64,000 nt of DNA from Mortierella alpina (taxonomy: Eukaryota; Mortierellomycota; Mortierellomycetes; Mortierellales; Mortierellaceae): positions 868,001-932,000 of the forward strand of contig JANATF010000004.1 of the NCBI GenBank assembly GCA_029449245.1, read 5' to 3'. Every line of letters begins with the position of its first letter. The first letter of the stretch is position 1. Shown in pieces: positions 11,886 to 22,233 of the stretch. The translations under genes were made by a program, and so were the position numbers. The notes beneath the pieces were generated by a model. The model was given only the letters and a program-made list of their open reading frames with translations, searched no databases and was not told the origin of the DNA.

Positions 11886-13431
11886 CTATCCAGCGGAATG
11901 CAGTGTATTGAGAATGCGCGTCCTCCACTCTTGATACTGCATGAAGGCCCTAGTGTTCTCGTAATGGACGCGAGGTATCTATGATGAATGCAATAAAATG
12001 AGTAAGGGTGCAACGACATGAAAAGACCCAGCATTCCCCTGTCCCTTACCATGCTATAGACGCCTCCTGTCTTGCGGCGTTGATTCAAGATCTGGCTCGC
12101 AGTCTGAGAGTCGGCGGTGGCCTCTTTCAGCGTCTTGCGAGTCGCTCTTTTCTTTGTGGTCATGATTTCCGCGGATGATGACAGCTCTGTTGAAGCCTGG
12201 GTATCTAACCTCGTACGTTTGAGCGGTGGTTTCGCCGATCGAACTGTTGAGGCATCTGAGGACATTGCCTGTCCATCATCGTTGTCGGATGCGACTGAAA
12301 GCTGACTGATGTTCGAGACCGTGCGTTTCGTTCCAATGCCCTTGTACTTATCCGACTCCTGCCTTTTCTCGACTCGTCCGAGCGATGCGCGGTCGAATCT
12401 TGCAGTTGACACTGTCTCAACAGGATCCGGATCCTCATCGGGAGGGCTCACTTCCTTTCGCCTACTCGCAGCTGCCGTAGAAGCAGCCCCAGCTTTGGCT
12501 TTCCTTAAAGAGAGCAAATAACCCTGGGTTGTGTCCTCAATCAACCGGATCGTGGTATCAAGCTCTGTCTTCTTGATGGTGTGTTCTACTGCTGTGAGAA
12601 TCATGTCCTTCAATTCCTTCCCACCCCGTCCGCCTATTCTCTTGATTGCTGGTGTCTTGGCTGTTTTTGACGCCGCCGGTACCTGTGCAGAGCTTTCTGC
12701 CCCAGTTCCTTCGCCTTTGCCGACAGTCATAGCTCGCGCCATGGCGCACAGCCAGAACGCCGCTCCAACCCATTTGGCGTCCGCGTAGTTGACATGGACG
12801 CGCTGTGCCGGTGTTAAAGATTTGATCCAGATGTCAAAGAACCGCTGCAGACATTCCAGCACCAGCTCCTCGAGCTCTATAGATCCATACTGCACCGCAA
12901 GCTGTCGAAGGCACGTCATAGTTGTGCCCGTGATGAGCTGTCGCATAAGTTCGTAACGCGTGCCATCGCCACTCAAACCGTTGCCCTTGGAAGTGGACCT
13001 TAAAGAAGCACTTCTAGACTTGGCCCCTGATGCCTGTGTACGCCTACTTGAGTCTTCCTGCGATTCTGTCTCTCCTGCTTTTCCTGTCAAAAGCCGCGAT
13101 AGTTTTTGCAAGGCACTGCTGTAGTCCAAAGGAGAGGCAGCGCCAGAGAGTCGAATGAGGGCTGGGCGAGAAACATCGATTCTCAACCTATAACAGAAGC
13201 GACGCATTAGTCAGTCGCTGCGGTGAGACCTTTCCAATGCACTAACGGGGACTCTAGATCCACGTACTGAACAGCGGCAATATCGATGCAAATGGCGGCA
13301 TAGCTAGGATGGTTTTTGACAGTTCTATTCGATTCCACAGCTTGGAGGAATGCACAAGCTTTGTCGGCTAAAGAAGTTCGGTGATCGAGTGAGAGTTTCT
13401 CGAGGATAACAGCAATGTCACGCCTGGACAT
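11886..13431 (-). CDS. ORC6: Origin recognition complex subunit 6
   Basis: ORC6 is the smallest ORC subunit, needed for MCM loading at replication origins in the nucleus. Exons 13247-13431, 12050-13187 and 11886-11978 join in frame to 471 residues. The N-terminus shows the cyclin-box-like fold pattern (IAVILEKLSLDHRTSLADKA, YAAICIDIAAVQY), and the second fold includes ELVLECLQRFFDIWIKSLTP and WVGAAFWLCAMARA. A Ser/Arg/Lys-rich linker follows. The last short exon, IPRVHYENTRAFMQYQEW, resembles the C-terminal helix known to bind Orc3. The reading frame running on past the second exon is intronic. The gene sits only 132 bases from the Mau2 start. Confidence 0.88.
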
Positions 13432-13603
13432 TGTATTGTGTTAAGGATGGTCATGGCATCGTTCAACTACACACTCTGCCATGTGGTGGCACTGGTGGCA
13501 GTGGCTTAGCAGAAGCCTGAGCAGGGCTGGCGGCATAGTTTTCGAGTTTTTGGTTTATGTGTAAAAATCATGCGAGAGTAAATAGAAAAACGTCAACCGA
13601 CCG

Positions 13604-16550
13604 CTACATTTCCTGAGTGGATTCGTAGCTCCAGACACGCGCGCGGGTATCGCCCGAGCCAGTGGCAAAGTATGTGCCAGCTGGGCTCAAGGCAACGGAG
13701 ATAACTAAGTAGTTGATTGCAGTCATAAAATTGTCAGATCTCTGAACTCTTTCATACCAACGCAAAGTGTTTTGCCTCACATCTTACCAGAGTTCTTGTG
13801 CCCTTGGAGCATGAACTGAACGGCGGTCGAGTTGGGGTCCCAAAATTGAACTCCACGGTCCTTTGAACCAGACACGACCCATTTGCCATCCGGGGATACG
13901 GCCACAGAGAGAACAAAGTCTTTGTGTCCGTTGAAGGTGGCCTTGCAGATGACTCCTCGTGAGCCATTCTGACCACTTCTGCCCAACATTGTCAGATCCC
14001 ATGACTTCAACGTCCGATCCAAACTTCCAGACACAAGCGACTTGCCATCCGGAGCAAAGGCCACACTGTACACAGAGTCCTTGTGTCCTTCCAACTTCTC
14101 CAATAGCTGACCGGTATGGGTGTCCCAAACGCGAACCATCCTGTCCAGAGAACCAGCAGCGACGAGGCGACCATCCGGTGAAATCGCAACGGAGGTCACA
14201 CCAGCATCCTTGAGATCAACATCGCCAACTGTGAGAACAAACAAGCATTTGCCCGTGTCCATATCCCAGACGCGTGCTGTTTGATCGCCCGAGCCGGAAA
14301 CAATGATCCTGCCGTCTCTCGAAAAATCCAGAGAGTAGATGTCCTGCTCATGTCCCTTCAAGATCATGCGAATCTTTTTGCGACCGATTTCCCAAATCTG
14401 TTAAAAACCAGGTATGTGTATGGATAAGTGTCAGTATAGTGCCGGTTTGGTGCAGCTGAGTGTGCTACGTGGATAGCATAGCTGCCGGGCTCTTACCCTG
14501 ATCTGCTTATCCTCTGCACCTGTAGCAAGATATTTTCCATCAGGACTAAAGCAAACGGAGCGAATGTAAAGGTCGTCCTTTCCAGCGGTATCGTCGGCAA
14601 GGACACTATCCGTAAGGGAACATTTTAGATACGCAATACTAGAATGACGTTCACCCTTTGAACAAAGAACAGCATTATTTTTCAGCCTTGCTTACCACAC
14701 ACTCTGTCCAGACTGGATGTCAAAGATTTGCGCACTGCGGTTGCACCCCGTAGCGAGATACTTGCCATCAGCACTGAAGCGAACACAGCAGACGACACTA
14801 TTGCATAATTCAAAAGACAAAAGTATCGTTCAGAGTCCATGCCCAACTGTTGGGCGGTCATGTCGCCAAAAAAAACATAGGTGGAGTACAACATACCTGG
14901 AGTGCTCCATCGTGTGAACTAGATCAACCTTGAGCTGCTGAGGAACTTTGGGGTTGGAACTAAAATGAACAGAAATTGCACAATGGCTGCTGTTAACGAC
15001 GACACTTGTTGAGGTTCTGCTGTGATTCTCGCTCGCAAACAAACAAAGGCAACATACATTGCAAACCAGTCTGCACCCTCTCTCTTGAGCTGTGCAGGAA
15101 CATTATCGGGATCGTCACTCCAGTTTGCCAATGGCGTGTTGCCCTGTCGAGCCGAACGAGCGACTGTGGTGGGTGTTGTTGAGGCGGGGCCTGTTTTCCG
15201 CTTGTTATTTGCAGAGCCGGACTGGGACCCTGTCTCTTCCTTGGCTTGGATGTATGCTCCTCCCTATTCGTGTATTACGCAGGTTGATCAGTACTAAACT
15301 CCTAAAAATTGTAAACTCCACTCGATGGAGAGAAAAACGATGGCACAAACAATACCTTTCCAGGCTTTACCGGCTGCTTCGAGGATGGTGGTGGAACTGG
15401 CGAATAATTTGGCCCCATTCCTGGAGGCTGTCCGTTGGGATTTCCGTGAGGGTTTGGAGACATATTGCCGTACATACTACCAGGTGCACCAGGAGGAGGA
15501 GCATCTCCCTCTGTCTTGAAACGAGGCCCTTCACCCTCTGTCTTGAACCGCTTTGACTGAGGTTGACCTTGCTGAGGCAAGCCATTATTTCCATTCATGT
15601 AGGGCGAGTGAGGACCCCCTGGGCCAGGTGGCATATTAGGGCCACCATAGGGATGCTGTTGTTGCTGCTGCATGTGTTGCTGTTGCTGCTGATGATGCTG
15701 CGCTTGCTGGATATGGTGCTGCTGCTGCTGAGCTTGTTGAGCTTGCTGTTGCTGTTGTTGCTGTTGTTGCTGTTGTTGCTGCTGTTGTTGCTGAGATTGT
15801 TGTGCTTGCTGCTGAGCCTGCTGCTGCTGTGCCTGTTGTGCCTGCTGCTGCTGAGCTTGCTGCGATGGATCTACCATTTGAGGGGGAGCAATCAGACCAC
15901 CCGAACCACCGCTGATGATTCCTCCAAAGAGATTCGACTGGCCGTGACCGATATTTGGTGGAGGGGGTTGAGCATGCGACATCTGATGGGGCATCTGGAC
16001 AACCCCTCCACGCTGCTCAACTTCGCGCCTCAGTCTTACAACCTCCTCCTCTACCCTATAAGCGCGAAGCACGACAATATTCAATGTCAGTCACTATTCC
16101 GTTCCGGAAGCAATTGCTCACTGGCATGTTGAGCAGTGCTCTCATCACCATGCACGTTTTAATAGTGTCTAAAACACTGGAACTTACATATGGTACTGGC
16201 TCTTCATCGACTCGTGTTTCCGTTCGAGTTCGTACAGTGCTCTGCGAAAGGCGTCCATCTCCTGGATCTGATTGTTTACTACACAAGACAGCAGTGGGCA
16301 ATGAAGAGCAGCAACAGGGCGTTATTCAACTTGGATACAATTCCCTGTGCAGCCATAATAATGCAAACAGTGAGGGATGGCGCCATATCAGTCGATGCAT
16401 ACTCTTGTGTTCACACTCGTCCCGCTGAGCTTTTGCAACCATAGCCTCATGACTCAGACTGTCAAACTCCTGCTTGATGAGATCGAGCCATTCCGGCACG
16501 CCTGCACTGCGGCCAGGGACCATGGGGCGATGATTGTATATTCCAGACAT
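13604..16550 (-). CDS. TUP1: Transcriptional corepressor Tup1
   Basis: Tup1 is the WD40 corepressor that works with Ssn6/Cyc8 in the nucleus. The first exons (16403-16550, 16188-16278, 15356-16055, 15058-15263) encode the N-terminal tetramerisation helix, starting [19 protein letters not shown] and continuing [20 protein letters not shown] long Gln-rich region (roughly 15,660-15,870, with Ala interruptions) follows. Downstream exons give the [18 protein letters not shown] linker typical of Tup1 and then WD40 repeats such as [45 protein letters not shown] and [12 protein letters not shown], ending [12 protein letters not shown]. Seven blades are expected and fit the length. Several short introns cut the propeller. 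Identity is firm. Confidence 0.95.
15660..15870 (-). repeat. CAG/CAA-type polyglutamine tract in Tup1
   Basis: Imperfect trinucleotide tract (CTG/TTG on the plus strand) coding for Gln runs broken by Ala and His inside Tup1. Mixed CAG and CAA codons reduce slippage. The opposite strand reads as a poly-Leu frame, which is a shadow. Confidence 0.9.
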
Positions 16551-18055
16551 TTAACGATGGCCTGGCTGGTCGCGTTGCTGGTACTTGTTTCTGCTAGTCT
16601 GAGATGTGTTGGTGCTCCGTGGAGGGGATGTCAGATCGAGACGCGCCTGGATCTATGTTATCCAGAGTGGGGCCCGGACAGAAGTGGCAAATGAGATGGG
16701 ATGGGATGTTGATCAATCAGCCGATCTCTAAGGTCGATACAGATGGTTGGTTGGACGAGAGGAGTCAAAGATTAGGAAACATCATGGCTCGAGTGATGTC
16801 GTCGGTTGCTGGTGGCTTGTGGGAAAGTTGAAAATAGACTACTCTATTTTTTTTCCTGAAGTTCGCTGTCAATTCTTGGTTCCATTGTTGCTCTGCTTTG
16901 TTCCCACTGATGAACAGAAAGGAAGAGTTGCGAGAAAAGAGGGTGCAAGGGAAAACATAAAAGAAGAGGGCATCCAAGCTCTGCATAAAAAAAAAGAAAA
17001 GAAAAAGAACAACTTGTGGATGAATGTGTTGTGATGTGTCCTGCACCCCTCGTCTCGATTTTAAGGCTTTATATAAACTGACCAGCCCAAAGCCGATCCT
17101 GTCGGTTTATGGAATCTTACGCCATACTGCTCAAGATGTTGTGGGGGGGTTGCAACGGAGATCGGCAGGCGACGATGAACACAAGATGAGCTCTTACCAA
17201 ACTGAAGTGTGAGGCGGGCTTTGGGGTCAGATGGATAGGGGTGTCAAGGATGAAGAAAGGCGGCGCGCGGGGTGAGCAATGGGCCGGGACGGGTCGAAGA
17301 GTGGCTCAGGGAAAGTGAGAGGAAGGACTGTCCGGAGGGACCAGATGGTGGAGGGAGATGACAGGAGGGCGAGAAAAGGAGATGTGATGGAAAGAAGCAA
17401 AGGGAGAGATGAAAAATGCACCCACCGCCTGGCTTGATAATTTTGCTGACACCAAACGCAGCGCCCTCGTCGCGCCAGCTGTGAGACATGATCCTCACCG
17501 TCCCAGCTCTCACCCGCTGCTCGATACAGTACACCGCCGATTGAGAGCGTGGACATCTCATGGCAGCAAGGCGGCACATGGTTGCCACGACCATTCGTCT
17601 TGTTTATAAGGCTCTTTCCAACCCGTCTCTATCCTCACCCTGTGTTCCATGCGTCTCTGTGCATCGCGACTTCCTTAAGGTACCATACAATAGAGCCATA
17701 CACCCCTACATCTGCCACAAAATCGATCTGCTTTCTTGCTCACTGTTTCTCTTGTTTGCTTTCCACATTGTGCAGCTGCACATATCCAAAATGCACTCGG
17801 TGTTTACAATACATGAGTATGTATCTCGCGATTGGTAAAAGAGCGATATCAAAACAAATGAGAGCCCGCCTCTGTGCCCCTCGCTCTGTTTTCCCACTCT
17901 CCGTCTGTGGTCATCATCGTGCGTCTAGTGTTCTGCTCTCTTGATGCGCTGGACCCTCTTCTCTTTTCGTTCGTCCATCTATTCTTTCATTCGAAACACC
18001 CGACGGGAACACAGCCAATCCTTATATCCAGGCACTGCAGGGAAATAAAAGTTTA
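16551..18055. other. Long upstream region of TUP1
   Basis: About 1.5 kb between the Tup1 start and the tetraspanin stop. It contains poly-A/T runs and purine-rich stretches (17,230-17,410 on the plus strand) but no recognisable gene. Long minus frames near 17,230-17,590 are unlike any family known to me. Most likely TUP1 promoter and leader. Confidence 0.5.
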
Positions 18056-19098
18056 TCAACCTCTGGCCACACGATCGGGCTCGAGCAAATCTATACCAAG
18101 TTCCACACAAATATATGGGGGTGGACTGGATTCGTCCATGTCGCCTGCCAGTAGTAATGGTACACACACATGCTTATCTTCCAATTGCTTCTCAGTCAAG
18201 TCATATTCCAACTTTTCGGCTGTCGTGACCAGGGTATTGTTGTCCTCCTTGTCAGATTCCTCTTGATCTATCAGTGCCAGATACTTGAACAAAATGGACA
18301 GTAATAGCACACCGGACAGCTACAGAGGTCAAGCATAAATAAGAAAGTGTGAGGATTCAGCCCAAGAAGATCAAGGCGTAATCCACTGACTGCCACGTCC
18401 TCGCCCGCCGTTACCTGAAGTAGTCGTATCACTAGTAACATCGAGCCGAGTTTCTCCAAGCGACTGCCAAAATTCATCTTGAGTATCTCTCCACATGTTG
18501 GAAGGTCCTCAGATCCTGGATATGCTTCCGGGGATCCAGTACTACGGCTATCAAAGCCTCGACAGTGGAACTAAAGGTGTGGACAAGGTGTGGAATATTA
18601 CTTATCAATCAAAGGCGCCTTTGAGTGCTTAACAAAAAAAAGACTGTGCCACAGTCCGTGGTCTGCTCCACCGTTACCTCTGTTTGGAGATCATCTATCA
18701 ACTCAGGATCGTTCACCAAGGCAGTATTCCAGGATCTGTCTAGCAACCTGTCTGCCCAAGCCGGTCCCATCAGAAAATTTTGGATCGCGACCACCGTTTG
18801 GAACGCTACTATCAGCACCACGCATTTGAAGTACTGCAATATACGTTAGGCTCCTACGGGCAACTGTCCAGGTCACTAATTTGGCATTAGCACAACGTCT
18901 ATTTATACAATCCAGACCCTACCAAGTCAACCAGTCGCCTGTTGCCCCTGGCAACGCCATAGAGGCCCACGAGGGAGACTGATATCAAGAGGATGCACAT
19001 GGATCGAAGTCGAAAGAGACCTGTGCTTCCACTGCTCGAGGCGGTCGAGAATGAACCTGGATTTGAACGATATGTGCAAAAAGGACCACTACGGGAGT
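18056..19098 (-). CDS. Tetraspanin-like membrane protein, 5' end unresolved
   Basis: Exons at 18923-19098, 18678-18833, 18415-18570 and 18056-18319 join in frame. They encode a membrane segment (MCILLISVSLVGLYGVARG), a second one (YFKCVVLIVAFQTVVAIQNF), a large loop with W, LQTEFHCRGF and a later TCGEIL, then a final segment (LGSMLLVIRLLQLSGVLLL) and a charged cytoplasmic tail. This order matches TM2, TM3, large extracellular loop and TM4 of tetraspanins, which organise membrane microdomains. The signature CCG is CRG here. The first membrane segment should lie upstream of 19098, but no exon in a compatible phase was found in the pyrimidine-rich stretch 19,100-19,500. Either an exon was missed or the protein has diverged. 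Confidence 0.6.
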
Positions 19099-19865
19099 CT
19101 ATAACAAAAGCCGCTGTTGCAGGAGAGTCAAAGGAAGTATGACAGCAGAGTAACTGGGGACATAAGACTGCGGGAGTACGTGGGGGGGTTTTTTTGAAAA
19201 ACGAAAAGGCAAAAGAAAGGAGGCGTGAAGATGAATGAGAGAGAGTTGAGGACTAATGCAAAGATGCTGAGAGATGTAGTCGCGAATGTACAGCGGTGAC
19301 AAAGTCGAGGGAGTGGAAAGGAGTCTAGAGTCAGTGGAGAGAAGCAAGGAGCGCGGTCTAGGAGGCCCAGAGCAGCGAACAGACAGGAGAGGGGAGGAAA
19401 GGAAAGGGGCGATCAAGGGAGCGAGTGAGTCTGCTGTTCTCAATGTGCTGAAATATGAAGATGTGTGGGGTCCTTCAGTCACAGAGGAGGTACCCTGGTG
19501 GTAGTGCATGTCCTAGTCATCTGTGCGGCTTTCGGCGCGCTTACCACAGCGCGCAGGGCCGCAACTGGGTTAGTGACCAGCCCTGTAAAAGACTGGGCTT
19601 GCTGGTGCCCCTGTTGCAGCGGAGCCATCACTGTTGGATCTCGAATGCTCGCCATAAAGGAGCGCGCGATGCATGCCTTGATGAGAGAGCGTGCTGGTCG
19701 AAGAAGCTGATCTTGGTCTTTAGCCAACACCGCCAAATAAAGACTAGATGTATTCAGCATATGTAGCGTAGACACGTCGGGAGGGAGGAAGGGGTCAAAA
19801 GAGAATCGCGAGCCTCAGGGGAGGGAAGACGCTACAATACTTTGACTAACTCAGTGCGGGTCTCC
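19099..19865. other. Upstream region of the tetraspanin-like gene
   Basis: Pyrimidine-rich on the minus strand (purine-rich on plus, 19,200-19,440), as in fungal leaders. A minus-strand frame at about 19554-19664 (MASIRDPTVMAPLQQG, ending at a good GTAAGC donor) could be a 5' exon of the tetraspanin, but its phase 0 does not join the exon at 19098, which needs one preceding base. Confidence 0.4.
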
Positions 19866-21925
19866 TCAGATGTGGGCCCAGTTGTGGATGGTAGCATCAA
19901 CAGCAACGTTTGCTTTGATCAGGTCCTCATCCGCTTTGCCAACCCTGTCCAGCCTCAAGTACGACTCTGTCAGTTCCTTCTGCCGCGCATCCAACTCCTG
20001 GACCTTCGCGCCATGGAGGCAGCTCTCCTCAAAGATCCACATAGGGTCCTTAGTCTCCAGCACCACCTCCTCCTGGGAGCCAAGATCCAGATCCCACAGC
20101 AGATCTCGTACCAAGTCCTTTTGTCTCACGCTATGCTCTCGATGGACCTGCAGCCCTCCTCCCCCCATCCAGTACCCAAACTGGAGTTCACGCTTGACCC
20201 CTTCGTTTTTGTTGCGCATCAGACCACCGTTCCACCACATCGGCCTTCCTTTATGATCCAAGTGAAGTTGCGCGCCACAGACTGCAGGCTCGTCGATGAC
20301 GGGTCTATCGTGGTTGCCTTCATGTTCATTTGACTGCTCCTCCAGTGGATCGTCCCTCATCTCGCCTATCACACCTCCATAGGACTTGACAAACGCGTAC
20401 GGCTCTTGAACCATCTCGTATCCGACCCAGAAGGTTTCTTTGTCGCCATAAAAGACCTTGTAGGACCACAGATCGCGCTCCCACTTGCTGTTCATTTTGC
20501 AGACAGCCAGCAGTCCCTGAAAACGCTCACGCTTGTTAATCACGACCACTCCAGATTCTTGTTCGTGCATTGATAATCCTCGGAACATGCGGGTGGTAGG
20601 TGGGAAGGAGGACATGATGGGCATAATGGACTTTAACCAGTCAGGTCCCCAATTCCAATCTTGCCCAAGAGTGCGATCGTAAAAGTATAGGGTCCCTGCA
20701 ACTCTGTAGCCTGGATCATCAAACAACTCGGCAGGATCCTTTAGTTATGTATATGAAAGTGAGTTAGTTTTATTTCCTTTCAAATCCACTCAATATGACA
20801 CCAGTGCGTAAACAAAACACTCTCCAAACAAATACACCTACCCTCAAGAAATATGCGTCCGAGTCCACAAGCATGACCTCCTCAAACCGCGATGCCAAGA
20901 GCGAAAACGCCTTGATAGACCATCCACCTAGCTGCATGTATTCGTTGTCCAAGATCTGGGTGACATCCACCACCTCAATGTCGGAGGTCATCTGGCGCAC
21001 GTATTGCTGCCGCTCCAGGGACAGATCTGACTCGCCCATATGAAAGACTTCGACAGGCAAGTGCGGGTTAAGCCTTCGCAGCGCCTGGATCGATGAGACA
21101 ATGAACTCAAACTGATTGTTGCCTGCACAGAACACCACGCCTCTTCCTTGACCCTTGTAAGACTCGTACAGCGAGAACGAGGTTTGATGATGAAGGTGAA
21201 TCCAAGGGTAGAGTTTTCTTTCCAGTCGCAAAAAAAAGTCCACCTCAGGTCGGTGTTGCGCCAGCTCCTTGATCAGCGTCTTTTCCTTCTCTCGCGTGCT
21301 GCCGGGTATGTTCCTGTATACGGGGTAAAGATGGTTCCAGAGAGATTTGTAGATTCGCTCGGCTCGACTTGACTGTGCAAAGTCAATACGGTTTGGATCG
21401 GTTATATAGTCGGCTCTGCTATACTCTGGCTTCAGCAGCTGATTCATCATATCAAATCCAACGCTCGTTTTGAGTGAAGCCGTGTCGGCAGCTGTCCAAG
21501 CAGGGATGTCGCGTGGAATGGCGACATCATGCGTCAAATGAAGGTCGGACGGGACCTATGTGCCACGTCCAAGATATCCCTCGTTAGTACTCAGTATGCG
21601 TTTGCACTGTCTCTTTTTTTGTTTCGCTGCCCATCTCGTTGGTGCTGAAATATTTCACCTTGAAGGAGTAGAGTGAACTTGATTCACTTGGTTCTGTGGA
21701 GCTGCTCGCAGGAAGGACAGCCCTTTGCCGCTGCTGTCGCTGTACTTCCTGCTGCTGCTGTCTTTCTAGTTGTTCAGCAAGAAACAGTTCTTGCTGTCTT
21801 TTGATCTGCTGCTCAATGTGGCTGCTGGAAATAGTCCAGTACCGGTGGCATATTGCAAGCAGGGCAAGATTAATGGCTACGGCGATGAGGAGTTTGAGGA
21901 GCGGTGACCGAGTGATGGCGTACAT
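19866..21925 (-). CDS. Alpha-1,3-mannosyltransferase, Mnn1 type (GT71)
   Basis: Golgi type II membrane glycosyltransferase that adds alpha-1,3-mannose to glycoproteins in yeasts; substrate here is inferred from family only. Exons 21659-21925, 20842-21555 and 19866-20738 make 617 residues. A short cytosolic start is followed by a signal anchor (LLKLLIAVAINLALLAICH, residues about 10-28) and a Gln-rich stem. The catalytic domain shows VFCAGNNQFEFIVSSIQALR, LPVEVFHMGE, LGGWSIKAFSLLASRFEEV and the metal-binding LVDSDAYF (DxD-like). Later come GTLYFYDRT and ESGVVVINKRER, typical of the family. The first intron uses donor GTGAAATA with a TACTAAC branch site; the frame running through it to a stop is not coding. 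Confidence 0.9.
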
Positions 21926-22233
21926 TCCCGATGCGAATGCGTTCTCTCACAGTGTTTATGTTTAGCAGGGTGTTTTTCAATGAGAACCAAGGTGGGATGA
22001 ATAATAAAAAGGTAACCATTGAACACAACGACGGTGGCATGTATTGCGCCAGCGAAGGGCTTGAAGCTACGCCCCTATTGATACGCATCTCTCACTTTTC
22101 TCGGGCAATTGTCCGAGTGGATTGGACTGGAATGGAATACATCCCTCCTTTATCGCACTCCCTCAGGATCCGTGCCGAAAAATTATGGAATGCAATGGCA
22201 AATGACAAATCTTCGAAGGCGATTACGGCTATA
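21926..22233. other. Intergenic region, GT71 promoter
   Basis: About 300 bases between the mannosyltransferase start and the stop of the CASTOR-like gene, both on the minus strand. No gene or clear motif seen. Confidence 0.5.

Noticed and set aside
15563-16132. Leu-rich plus-strand frame
   Set aside because: It is the complement of the Tup1 polyglutamine codons.
17227-17594. Two overlapping minus frames upstream of TUP1
   Set aside because: Low complexity at the C-terminal half, no recognisable motif and no supporting splice sites.
19554-19664. Possible first exon of the tetraspanin (MASIRDPTVMAPL...)
   Set aside because: Its phase 0 end does not fit the phase required at 19098, and it has no membrane segment.
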